Below, piece after piece: positions 21,891 through 32,933 of a DNA stretch of 64,000 nt; position 1 is the stretch's first letter; every line of letters begins with the position of its first letter. Origin of the DNA: Iris pallida (lineage: Eukaryota; Streptophyta; Magnoliopsida; Asparagales; Iridaceae). Under the pieces are notes generated by a model, which did no database searches, had not been told where the DNA came from, and saw only the letters and a list, made by a program, of their open reading frames with translations. The position numbers were made by a program, and so were the translations under genes. The stretch covers positions 124,001 to 188,000 of the forward strand of contig JANAVB010015604.1 in the NCBI GenBank assembly GCA_029216955.1. The letters run 5' to 3'.

Positions 21891-23240
21891 ATGGTAGAGA
21901 CTAGATCGCAGCGTGCCATTCATGAGGAAGCTATAGAGGGGACTGCTACCTCTCAGCCTGCACGGCGAGGCCAGGGGACTGCAGCTCCTACCACCTCAGC
22001 TCGTGTTGAGACCTCGGCAGCCGCAGTAGGGGGTATGCATCCATCGACTGGGAGGCAGGACCCGATCATTCCAGAGGATCCCTTTCAGCAGCCACCGCCT
22101 CCAGGACACGTGGACGCAGCTCAGATGTTCGCGTATTTCCAGCAGTTCATGGACCGACAGCAGGCTCGACAGGACAGAGGCATGGAGTTGGCCGTCACGA
22201 CAGCCGTAGCTCGACCAGTGGTGCAGCAGCTGAGGACACTGGGGATCGAGCAGTTTCAGAAGATGAACCCCAGAGACTTTCTAGGGATAGAGGGGATCCT
22301 ATATGCCGATGAGTGGATCGAGCATATAGAGGAGATCTTCCGCTTGGCCAGGATTCCAGCAGACCTTCAGATCGAGGTCGCAGCTAGTCGGATACGAGAT
22401 CTTGCTCGCACCTGGTATCAGTCAGACCCCAGGGTGGGGGTACCGGGGCAGACTTGGGAGCAGTTCAGGGGCTTCTTCAAGAAGAAGTTCTACGCAGATT
22501 CAGCAGTCAGAGCCTTAGAGTCGCAGTTTGAGAGCTTGTTCCAGGGGAGCCTCTCAGTAGAGGAGTATGCTGGAGAGTTTGGTCGTCTCGGCAGGTTCGT
22601 GGAGGGCTTGAGCGAGACGGCGAAGGCCCAGAGGTTCCGGAAGGGTCTGATGAAGGAGGTCAAGTCCCTGACCAAGGGCAGCAGAGATGCTACGTTCGAG
22701 AAGATCTTGACGGGGGCCCTGTTGGCTAAGGATGATCTTGAGCTTAGGCTCAAGAGGGGGAGGGACCCAGTTGGAGTCAGCAGCAACGGGGGCCAGGCCA
22801 AGAGGCCCCACTTTCAGCATCAGCAGCTGAGGCAGTTTCAGCCACAGCCGATCTAGCAGAGGCCAGTTCAGCAGCATCAGCCGAGACAGCACCAGCAGGG
22901 TCAGAGATAGGGAGCCACATGTGCCTACTGCAAAAAGCCTGGGCACATCTTTAATGAGAGCCAGAAGAGGCTAGGCCTGTACCTATTGTGTGGTTCAGCA
23001 GACCACCAGATGAGGGAGTACCGCATAGCACGAGCAGGCCCGAGAGGAGGAGCCAGAGCTCCAGCAGGCCAGCAGAGGGGACCAGCCCTGCCGATACAGC
23101 AGCAGAGGTTCGTCCAGCACCAGCAGCAGGCCAGGGAAGGCCAGCAGGGGCGAGCTTTTGCCATGGCTGCTGGAGAGGCAGAGGTGACTGGAGAGCTGAT
23201 TGTAGGTTCGATTCTTCTTGACTCCAGTCCAGCATTTGCC
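21891..23240 (+). pseudogene. Chromovirus gag with degenerate zinc knuckles
   Basis: The start is the ATG at 21891 (MVETRSQRAIHEEA), shortly after an acceptor-like atcttcag. The capsid-like domain spans about 22230-22690 (YADEWIEHIEEIFRLA, AGEFGRLGRFVEGLSE). TAG stops lie at 22854-22856 and 22908-22910, both where CAG is expected. The first knuckle (CAYCKKPGH, 22922) has Ser for the last Cys, and the second (LCGSADHQMREY, 22984) has Tyr for the last Cys, so both CCHC motifs are damaged. The C-terminal part is Gln/Arg-rich. Confidence 0.85.
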
Positions 23241-23408
23241 TTATTTGATTCTGGTGCATCGCATAGCTTCATATTAGTATCTTTTGCGATTAGATACGGT
23301 ATCATAGCTGAATCGTTGCCTAGGACTTACAAGATTACGACCGGGGGTGGTATTATCCTCGTGAGTGATATTTGTAAGGGGTCAGAGAGTAGTTTTGGGA
23401 GGCCGTGA
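23180..23408 (+). pseudogene. Chromovirus aspartic protease, frameshifted
   Basis: The active-site motif ALFDSGASHSFI is at about 23247-23280. The frame carrying gag and this motif ends at 23408. Homology (the end of the protease, [10 protein letters not shown]) continues in another frame from 23365, so a one-base indel lies near 23375-23400. The enzyme would cleave the Gag-Pol polyprotein. Confidence 0.8.
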
Positions 23409-24990
23409 GTTAGAGGTGAGCCTGCTCGTAATGCCATTGCCGAACTACAATATAGTACTAGGCATGGATTGGTTGAGCAGGCACTACGCCAGCATTGATT
23501 GCAGAGGGGGTAGAGTTCTGTTCAGAGCGCCAGGGGAGCCAGAGTTCGAGTACTCCAGACGTCAGGCAGAGCAGAGCAGCGGAGTCTTCTGTAGAGTCTC
23601 GGTCGAGGAGCAGACGATTTCACACCCCTTGATAGCAGATTATATGGATGTTTTCCCAGAGGAGTTGCCGGGACTGCCCCCAGACAGGGACATAGAGTTC
23701 TCGATAGACTTGGTTCCAGGAGCGGAACCCATCTCTCAGCATGTCTATCGGGTGAACAACATCGAGCTGGTGGAGCTGAAGAAGCAGGTGGATGAGCTAC
23801 AGGACAAGGGCTTCATCTGCTCGAGTTCGTCACCATGGGGAGCACGAGTGTTGTTCGTGCCGAAGAAAGATGGGTCAGTACGCATGTGTATTGACTATAG
23901 GGCACTCAACAACCTCACGATCAAGAATAAATACCCACTGCCGCGGATCGACGATCTATTTGACCAGTTGAGCGGAGCTCGGGTATTTTCCAAGATTGAT
24001 CTGAGGTCGGGATATCACCAGGTGAAGGTGAAGAGGGAGGATATTCCCAAGACCGCTTTTAGGACGCGATATGGACAGTTCGAGTTTTTGGTTATGCCGT
24101 TTGGGCTAACCAATGCACCAGCGGTATTTATGAACCTTATGAACAAGGTGTTCCACCAGTATCTGGATCAGTTTGTGGTAGTGTTCATAGATGATATTTT
24201 GGTATTTTTTAAGACTGAGGAGGAGCACGAAGAGCATCTTAGGATCGTGCTGGAGACTCTCAGGAAGGAGCAGCTTTACGGGAAGCTCTCCAAGTGTAAG
24301 TTTTTCTTGGACCGGGTGGACTTCTTGGGGCACGTTGTTACTGGAGATGGTATCTCAGTTGACCCCAAGAAGATTGTAGCAGTTGAGGCATGGGCAGCGC
24401 CGACTTCAGTTGCAGAGATCAGGAGTTTCCTGGGGCTGGCAAGGTATTATCGGAGATTCGTGCAGGATTTCTTCCGGATTGTAGAGCCGTTGACACGGTT
24501 GACCCGGAAGGATGCTGAGTATGTTTGGTCAGAGGAGTGTCAGGCAGCTTTTGATGAGTTGAAGAAGCGGCTTACGACAGCTCCGATTCTGACATTGCCT
24601 TCAGGATCAGGTGGTTTCACTATTTATAGTGATGCTTCAAGGAAGGGGCTGGGTTGTGTATTGCAGCAGCACGGGAAGGTGATTGCCTATGCTTCCAGGC
24701 AATTGCGTCCCCATAAGAAGAACTATCCTACCCACGACCTGGAGCTGGCAGCAGTGATATTTTCTCTGAAGCTGTAGAAGCATTATCTGTATGGTGAGAG
24801 GGTGGAGATCTTCACAGATCACAAGAGTTTAAAGTATGTGTTCACTCAGAAGGAGTTGAACATGAGACAGCGCAGATGGTTGGAGTTGATGAAGGACTTC
24901 GACATTGCACTGTAGTATCATCCAGGGAAGGCCAACGTGGTTGCCGATGCCTTGAGTAGGTATCCGACAGCCATGCGTTTGACCATGGAT
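23365..24990 (+). pseudogene. Chromovirus reverse transcriptase and RNase H
   Basis: The RT spans about 23790-24340: [30 protein letters not shown] and the catalytic FIDDIL at 24184. The RNase H part has YSDASRKG (24628), HDLELAAV (24740), FTDHKSL (24812) and the final ADALSR (24944). TAG stops at 24775-24777 (TGG expected) and 24913-24915 (CAG expected) interrupt RNase H without shifting the frame. The RT itself is an open 470-codon stretch. This part would copy genomic RNA into DNA inside the particle. Confidence 0.92.
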
Positions 24991-26139
24991 CGGCATTTGC
25001 TTGCCGACTTGGAGAGCCTTGGGATTGAGGTGATCGTGTCGGGAGTGCAGATGCAGCTATGGGGGATGCAGATTCAGTCAGACTTGGTGGAGAGGATCAA
25101 GTCGGCACAATTTGAGGACGTTGCTCTACGGTGTCTCCAGGAGCAGGTTCGAGCAGGTTTGCTGGAGGGCGAGTTTTCTCTTACAGAGGATGGTGCCTTG
25201 AGGCACGGTTCCAGATTATGTGTGCCTAGCGGAGAGCTCAGGGAACAGGTTATGCAGGATGCCCACAAATCTCAGTACTCTATACACCTGGGTGCCAACA
25301 AGATGTACCAAGATCTGCGGGAGCATGTATGGTAGTCAGGAATGAAGCGGGAGGTGGCTCGTTTTATGGCTTGGTGCTTGGTCTGTCAGCAGGTCAAGGC
25401 AGAGAGACAGAGGCCCGGTGGATTGTTGCAGCCGCTGCCCATTCTCGAGTAGAAATAGGAGCATATCACGATGGACTTCGTTTCAGGATTGCCGCGTACT
25501 TCAGGAGGGAAAGACACAATTTGGGTCATCGTTGATAGGTTGACCAAATCGGCCTACTTCTTGCCATTCAAGGTGGGTACGCCTACAGAGAGGCTAGCGG
25601 AGATGTATATACGACAGATAGTCAGGATCCACGGAGTTCCGGTCAGCATCGTCTCAGATAGGGATAGCTGTTTTACTTCCCATTTCTGGAGGAGTCTGCA
25701 GACCAGCTTGGGCACTCAGCTCAAGTTTAGTACTGCATACCAACCCCAGACGGATGGACAGTCAGAGCGGACTATTCAGACCCTTGAGGATATGCTACGG
25801 ACGTGCGTCTTGGACTTTGGAGGTTCCTGGGAGGATCATCTTCATTTGGTGGGGTTTGCCTACAATAATAGTTTCCAGGCCAGCATCGAGATATCACCTT
25901 TCGAGGCTCTGTACGGACGTAGGTGCCGTATACCCTTATCCTGGAATGATATTGGTGAGCGAGCTTTACTGGGGCCAGAGATAGTTGTTGATGCGGCCGA
26001 GAAGGTGAAGCTCATCAGGGACAGACTTCGTGTGGCGCAGGACAGACATCGGCACTGGACCGATAGCCACCGGAGGCCCTTGGAATTTGAGGTACGGAGT
26101 AGAGTAGGATTAGATTTAGGTTGTTGTTTGTGTTTTTGA
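24991..26139 (+). pseudogene. Chromovirus integrase core
   Basis: The zinc-binding part is at about 25250-25420 (HLGANKMYQDL, then CLVCQQVKAE). The catalytic triad is intact: Asp at 25474 (TMDFVSG), Asp at 25657 (SDRDS) and Glu at 25765 (GQSERT), spaced D-35-E. TAG stops stand at 25333-25335, 25450-25452 and 25456-25458, all where Trp codons are expected (the clade has EWKWEHITMDF here). The open frame runs on to 26139 only because it reads into an inserted AT-rich stretch that starts at about 26092. Confidence 0.92.
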
Positions 26140-26196
26140 TCATGTTTGTTTATTATAATTAATTGAGACCTTGCTTGTGATTAAGTCGGAGATCAG
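26092..26196 (+). other. Extra AT-rich segment between integrase core and chromodomain
   Basis: The related minus-strand element has no such segment. It could be a small GT-AG intron (GAG/GTACGG ... GATCAG/GTTTTC, 105 bp, in phase). It could also be a small insertion flanked by direct CGGAG copies (26095-26099 and 26187-26191). Without it the usual FEVGDQVFL motif of the clade would be read through. Confidence 0.6.
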
Positions 26197-26607
26197 GTTT
26201 TCTTGAGGATATATCCGAATCATGGTACGATACATTTTAGTGGAGGCGGGAAGCTTAGCCCGCGCTTCATCGGCCCTTTCGTTATCAGCGGGAGAGTCGG
26301 TGACGTGGCTTACAGGCTAGACTTGCCGCCTGTACTTGTGGGGGTCCATAATGTATTTCATGTATCACAGTTGAGACGGTACGTGGCTGACCCTAGCCAT
26401 GTGCTCGATCATTCAGAGATAGAGGTTGGGCCTTCTCTCAGCTATCCAGAGCAGCCCGTGGAGATTCTGGATCGACGGGAGAAGGTTCTGAGGAACCAGG
26501 TGATACCTTTGGTACGCGTCGCATGGAGGCATCATTCTCTGGGAGAGTCTACCTGGGAACGGGAGGATGAGATGCGCGAGTGCTACCCTTATCTTTTTGG
26601 ACCGTGA
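26197..26607 (+). CDS. Integrase C-terminus and chromodomain of the chromovirus
   Basis: The open frame has GKLSPRFIGPF and GVHNVFHVSQLRRYV, then the chromodomain (about 26455-26600) with PVEILDRREKVLRN, VRVAWRH and ESTWEREDEMRE, ending FGP and TGA at 26605. In Tekay/Del elements this terminal chromodomain is thought to steer integration into heterochromatin. No stop or frameshift is seen in this part. Confidence 0.88.
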   Translation, partial: VFLRIYPNHGTIHFSGGGKLSPRFIGPFVISGRVGDVAYRLDLPPVLVGVHNVFHVSQLRRYVADPSHVLDHSEIEVGPSLSYPEQPVEILDRREKVLRNQVIPLVRVAWRHHSLGESTWEREDEMRECYPYLFGP

Positions 26608-26649
26608 GGTATGCTTTCTATCCTTCTCATCAGTTGTATTTCGCCTTTC

Positions 26650-26686
26650 AATTTCGAGGACGAAATTCTTTTAAGGAGGGTAGATT
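26650..26686 (+). other. Polypurine region before chromovirus 3' LTR
   Basis: TTTCGAGGACGAAATTC followed by AAGGAGGGTAGA sits directly before the LTR. The same motif, with small changes, precedes the LTRs at 58674 (plus) and, on the minus strand, at 41818 and 56961. It primes plus-strand DNA synthesis. Confidence 0.85.
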
Positions 26687-29600
26687 TGTCACTCCCATAT
26701 TTCTATTTTGAGGGTAAATTTGTCATTTTTGGGGTAATTTAAATTTATTAGAATTAATTAGAATTTATGGGAATTTTTAGGAATTATTTTGGAATTGTTT
26801 AGACTAGTTTGATTTTTGACTAGTATTGACTCATGTAGACCAACCTAGGAGCTAATCCTAGTTAGTTGGCCTTGGTTAGGATTTGTGACTCTAGTCTAAC
26901 CTAGCCCAACCTATGGTTAGGTCATTAGAAATTATTTAGCTATAGAAATTAGAAAGCCATAAGCCATGACTTATGACTTAGAGTCTTTATTAATTAAACC
27001 TACCATAGCCTATGTAACTTGGCCCAAGGCCTAAAGTTTTGACCAAACCCTAACCCTAAGGATGTAGTGGCCGGCCACCTATCCACCTAGGGATCCCCAC
27101 CATATAAAATCCCTCCTAAAATCTAGGGTTGCCTCTTTCTTAGGAAAAGCCCTAATTTCAAGGAGGTTAGTTTTATTGCATTTTGATTTCTAGAACTCCT
27201 TTCCTCTTCCTTTTTATTTCTAAATTGTTCCAATAGGTCCTGATATGATTGTTCTTGCTGTTGCTAAGGTCTCATCTCAGTTTGAAGTTGTTTTGGATTG
27301 ATTGGGTCATCAAGAGGAGAGCTTTGAATAGGGGGTTTCCATTGGAAGTTCATCAAGAGGTAACTCTCTCAAATCTCTATAGATTTTCAATTAGTCTTCA
27401 TGAATAGGAAGCCCTAAGGGTCCCCCCTAAGGTCTGGATAGTTTTTGTGTCGAGTATCAGTGGTTTCGTGTCCGTTCTGGACACGTATCAGTAATTAGGA
27501 CAGAGTGTTCGACGAAATGCCTCAAAGGGCATTTCGATCGGGTTTGTTCAATGTTTTTGAATAGGAAATATGATTTTGATCTAGGTTATGGGTTTCTGTC
27601 CTTGTGTCGTAGTTTTCGTGTCGTTCTATATCGATTTTGTGGTGTGGACAGGCGCGTACACACGCTCGTGCGCATGCTACAGTGCTCCCCTGCCTATCGG
27701 GGTCTGTAGCGGACACGACACGACACTTTTTTGGCTGAAATTTTGGTGGCACTTGGGACTCATGACTGACATGTTACTGACCAATTTTCAGCTCGTCTTA
27801 TCGAGCGGTTTGAGAGAAATCTCAACCGCACCGATTTTCCAGTGCACTGCACAGTGTTGTTTATTGCCACTGATACGGGTCTCGTGTCCGACCCTGACAC
27901 ATCGTAGACACAGGCCAGTGGGCCAATGTGGTAGCCCTATAGGTGGGCTACCCGTGTGTATGACCACGAGATTCCCTCGTGTCTTGTGTCATGCACACGA
28001 CACAAGTGCACGTGTGCACGAGACAGTGCACTGTGTGTGTGTCATTTTGAGTTCTTGATATGGACATGCCGTGTCCGGCCATGGGTGACACGAAATGGAT
28101 GTGTGGGGTTGTGCACAGGGGTTGCTTTCAATTACCAACCATTGATAGCTTATTTTAGTTTGATTTTAATCATCAATTCCAAATGTTTTTCCAAAATCTG
28201 ATACCTATTTTCTTTACTGATTTTTTCCAGTTTTTGGATATGACTTTTGACAGTCTTTTTGATCAATCTAAATGTTGTTAATTACATGTTTAAGTTCATA
28301 GTATGGTTCTCCTATTAGTCACCTATCAGTGTGTAAGTTTTGGGTTGAAATTGATGTGTGTTGGCTTCGAAATAGAAGGAAATGGTTGGGACTGTTGTGA
28401 AGTCTGATATTTGCAAAACCTGTGTATCACTGTCATTTTGATTCCTTCTTTTCTCACTGAGATATGTTAAATCTGGGTTTGGTTTATGAGGAACTGAAGT
28501 GGGGTATTACTAACATGAATACTGTTGGCTGAACATGGGATTACCCTGTCATTAGTTCCATTGTTGATATTTTATTAAACCTGAAATTGCTTTAAGTCAA
28601 ACTGAGTTCTTGATATTGAAATCTGAGAACAAGTTCAACCTGGAAATTGTTTTACACTATCCTTCCTTACACTGATTGTTTGTTCCTGTGACACTGGAAC
28701 ACAAAACACACATTTTTCCCCTCCCTTTCACTGTTTTATTTCCTGCTCAATGTCTTCCTGTGAACACTCACACACACTGTCCTCTTCTTCACTGATTTCA
28801 ATTCCTGCATATATATGTGATCACTGTTTTGTATTACACACACACTTCTCTTGACACATACTGCCTCTTTCTTTCACTGTTTGTATTTTCCTGTACACTA
28901 GTTGATTGTTGCACTGTTTTCAAGTGCCACATTACACACACACACACCACAGCAGTTTTTACACTGTTTTCTTCCACTGTTTTACCTTTCCTGCACATAT
29001 GAAATTCCTGTACACACACACACAACCACCTGCCACTAATTTCCCTTCCTGTCACTTATAGCCCTATCACACACATGCAGTTATTCATGTTTTCCTATAT
29101 GGCTACCTAATGCACAGTCTATATTATGACTCTATCTATATATAATGCAATGTGTTTATATTGTAGGTTAATATATACATTGTGATATATATGTTCCTAT
29201 GTATGTGAGTGTGGTTTACATATAGATATATATAGAGTATGGAGGGAAATGCCATGATAGTATACATATGGGGTTGTTTGGGTTTTGCAAGTTCATGTTT
29301 GTGCCATATGTGTATACTTGGATGTTACTAGATATAGGCAATGTATTCACTTGGGTTGTGAATAGGCCTAGGCAGTTTGGTATAGCTTGGTAAGTCTAGA
29401 TAGGGCTTGTACTACATTATTAGACTTCGTATAGCCTAGTTTAGACAAGGTTGACCTAGTTTGACTTCTAGGGTTGACCAAAGTTGACCAAGAGTTGACT
29501 TTGGCCTAGATTGACTTAGAATCATGTAGAATGCATAGTAGGACTCCATTTTACTATTCTGGACTTGTCGTGACTTGTGCTGTTCTGATTAGGAGCCAAA

Positions 29601-30822
29601 CCCCACTCCTTGGACAGTACGTTTCATATTGGACACTCAGATACAGGCGAGTATATTCTCTGATCATTTTATATCCTGCTTAGAATTATTTTCTACAGTA
29701 GATTACTTTACTTGTACTGTCACGTTGGTCACACGGATTGGTACTATATGGATCCCTTCTTGAGATATTATCCTTAGGGAGCATCGGGTACTACATGTTC
29801 TGTACGTTTCACTTACATGGCGTATCACTATGCTTCATTGGTTCTTTGATCACTTACGACATATACTCTTATGATCGTAGAGTCTTCCTAGAATCCTTAT
29901 CCCATTTATGGGACTACTATGTATCTCCTTCGGGGTCTATCACCTTCGGGGTCTACTACCCTTCGGGGGCTGTTATATAGCATCATATAACATAACCTGG
30001 CTGGATCCTTGTGTATTGATTGGGGGTACGGGGGAGTAGAAATGGACATATGAATAATACCCAAGTAGTATCTTATCAGAATCTCTTCCATAGTGTCTTA
30101 TCAGAATCTCCTATGCCATTTACATGTCTATATTATACTCTGACTCACTAGTCACATGATAGTTCTCTATTTATAGTAGATATTTCTCTTACAGCTTTCT
30201 CTCTCTGTTTACATACTGCACATCTTTCAGTACTTGTATCTTACTTTACTGCATGATTATATCTTCTAACCTGCTATGATCTGTTGAGATGTACTGTACT
30301 CGCTCCTGTCCTGACTGGACCTGTTGAAAATATTACAGAGGACGATGAGGAGGCTTGCCTGGACACTTACTACGGGGCAGCCTTAGATGACACCTGCGAG
30401 CTGGACCCTCAGGAGGACCCAGCTCTAGCTGAGGAGATCACCCCGATTGCCTAGTCTAGACTAGTTAGGCTTATCTTACTTTTGCAGTCTTGAGACATGT
30501 TTTAGTTAGACTTTATTTGGAGTTCAGAGTAGTATATATTCTTTCATCTGAGACCTTGTACTGATGGATATTGCTGGGATTATCTTAGACTTCTGCTATT
30601 TCATTTATTTATTTCCTTGAGTTCTATTTCATTTCGTGCTATCTCTTCCTTAGTTGTGATTGAGTTTTACTGTTATGTCACCCCCATTCGGGAAGTATAA
30701 ATTGTTTAGATGTATATTGTTAGATGTATGTTGTCCTAGGACAGCGCTCTACCGCCGACACTGCGGCGTAGGCTGGGCATTGTTACGTTCTCGTACCCTC
30801 ACAGTAGGTGCGGGTCGTGATA
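26687..30822 (+). repeat. 3' LTR of the nested chromovirus (4136 bp)
   Basis: Pairs with 17500-21649 over its whole length. It ends GTGATA where the 5' LTR has GTGACA. TATA box at 27103-27108, acceptor AG at 30337-30338, acidic frame at 30341-30454. The flank 30823-30827 (ctgcc) is the right TSD copy. Confidence 0.95.
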
Positions 30823-30827
30823 CTGCC

Positions 30828-31244
30828 CATCATGTTTACCACGTCCACGTTATCTCTGAGTAAACATCCCGTACAGACAACCCCTGCGTTGTCGTACATT
30901 GATCGCAGAACTTCTACGTCCACATCACCTCTGAGTAGTTCCGCGTATCTTCCCGGAGTCATTCCTACCACGTCCATAATACCTATGAGTAGGAAGACTC
31001 CATCATTTGAACCCTATATTTGCCACGTCCACATTACCTCTGAGCAAACATGTCAGTTCTCCTAAACTTATTATCTGTACCTAAAAACTAAGGTACACAA
31101 AAGATAATAGGTCCACACAAATCATCAGGTTCATGACAGCAAAAATGAACATCCCACAAAAATTCTTCATTCTTTATTTAAAAGTAAAGAATTACATCCC
31201 CAGCAGGAGTTGCAAAATAATAAAAAAAGAAGAGACTACAATCC
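30828..31244 (+). repeat. Tat spacer, right half, with CCACGTCCACATTACC repeats
   Basis: Imperfect copies of the word CCACGTCCACATTACCTCTG start near 30839, 30916, 30968 and 31023. One more copy lies at 17421 on the other side of the nested chromovirus, so the insertion split this repeat block. No coding region is seen. Spacing varies from about 52 to 77 bp. Confidence 0.75.
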
Positions 31245-32867
31245 CTAAGCATCTCCAGGATTGGCTGAAAGCTCTTCGATCCGACGCTTCAAGTATTCCG
31301 CCTGAGTCTCTGCGGTCGCCAGGACTCGACGTTCGACTTCTTGATGCATCATTTCTATGGCCTCAGGAGAAGTATCATCCTCATGCTTCTCGTCCAGCTG
31401 TTACCGTTGCTGGGCCAGGGAAAGAGCCTGGCGGGTGAAAGCCGCTTCCTCTTCCTTAGACGCTACATGTTCGGCTTGGACTCGCTCAACATCTAACAAG
31501 AGTTGGGCCCGCTGGTCTTCAAGGAGGCGAATCTTGGCATTAACCTCCGCTATACTGGCGTCCAACGCAGCTCTCAACTCCACCTTCTCCTGTGCGGATT
31601 GAGATAGCCTCTCCACCGCCGCCTCAGCTTCGGCCACCTCATGCTCCCAGATAGCCACGGTGGCCTGATAAGATGACTCATTTTCAGCGATCAACTTCTC
31701 CTTTTCTGTCACTATCAGAGCGGAGAGATCATTTCGCTGGATACACTGAAACTCGAAAAGCAGCTGGTCGTGCTCAGCCACCGATGTCTCCAGAATCTCG
31801 GCCATATGATCATGGCCCTGGTGGGAACGTATCAGACCAATGTGAGGGAGCGCTATGGTTTTTGCAATCGCGAAACTCCTATTGGCATTCATCACCGCCG
31901 ATACGCCCCTTTGTAACATCTTGTACACCGTCTCAATGATAAACTTCACGTACTCATCCGCATCCGCCAGCACATGCGGCGTCATAGAGGGAGTTGAAGG
32001 AGCTGCTCTAGATGGCGGACCAGAAGAAGATCCGCCGACTTTAATCTGCGAGGCTGAAACCTCGGCGGACTCCCCCTCAACAGGGGCATGAACTTCGCCA
32101 CTGGCCCGAGGATCCAAAAGAGCGGAAGGAGCCGAGAGGGGCATCGATATCGTACCCCAAGTGGAAGGAGAAACGGGGGGTTCCAGCAAACCCTTACCCT
32201 TCCCAAGCTCGGAGAGACCACCAACGTCATGAGCTATCTCCTCCATCTTCAACATACTGTCAGCAGGCCGCACGGGACCTTCCCCCTCTGGCAAAGCAGC
32301 GAGATCAGCACTTGTTTCCTGACTCGACTCCCCTAGAGTCAGGCTTGGCGGACGAGTCTCACCTTCCTCATCGGATCCCTCCGCGGGGATAGAATCTGTC
32401 GCTGCCTCCTGGTCGGCAGCCACCTCAGCCTCCGCTGCTGGGTCTGGGGTAGGGCTCGGCAACGATATAGCTAACCTTCCCTCATCATGACAAGGAGGGG
32501 AATCTGCCCTCTCCTCTGTTTTGATTATGTCTGTTGCTCCCACAACAGGCTCACTCATCTCTAGAGGAACGTCATCTGAAGACGATGAACTACACTCCAC
32601 TTCCTCATCCGGAAGCCCCTTATCTGCTGGGTCCTTAATGTCAAAGGCCCCTACGGCAGCTTGAACCCTCCCGGGAACTGCTTCAACCTCAGCTTCCCTT
32701 CCAACATAATTTGGAGATACTAAAATCGCCACAGGAACGACATCGTCCGGATTCTCCTCCGCGGGAGACATCACAATCGGAGGAATGCGCTCTTCAGATG
32801 AGCCCGCCACCTCCTTTGGTCTGCTGGTACACGATTTTGGAGTTCGGGGTCTCCTTTTCAGCGACTT
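31245..32867 (-). pseudogene. Antisense Tat gene: disordered and coiled-coil C-terminal exon
   Basis: On the minus strand a strong acceptor (cttttctttttttgtag, 32868-32870 plus upstream) leads into a basic stretch (KSLKRRPRTPKS). A long acidic, Ser/Pro/Glu-rich region without clear fold follows (about 32800-31980). The last part (about 31960-31250) is helical and coiled-coil-like: VEKLIAENES-type heptads, EAEAAVERLSQSAQEKVELRAA and EDQRAQLLLDVERVQ segments. A TAA at 31401-31403 (CAG/CAA expected) breaks the frame. Homologous-looking helical sequence continues to NPGDA and TAG at 31245-31247, which I take as the true end. It lies between pol and the 3' LTR, opposite to pol. Confidence 0.7.
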
Positions 32868-32933
32868 CTACAAAAAAAGAAAAGCATATGTCACAAAATG
32901 GTGGAACTAACCAGACTATGTGGGAGTCCTTAT

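Larger units (their letters stand above)
17500..30822 (+). mobile_element. Complete Tekay/Del-like chromovirus nested in the Tat element
   Basis: Identical architecture at both ends gives LTRs 17500-21649 and 26687-30822 (start TGTCAC, end GTGACA or GTGATA). The flanks are ctacc (17495-17499) and ctgcc (30823-30827), a 5-bp TSD with one change. Gag with zinc knuckles, protease, RT, RNase H, integrase and a C-terminal chromodomain follow in order on the plus strand, ending with the GAGGACGAAATTC...AAGGAGGG polypurine region. The LTR pair looks about 2-3% different by eye. It is younger than the host Tat element. Confidence 0.95.
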
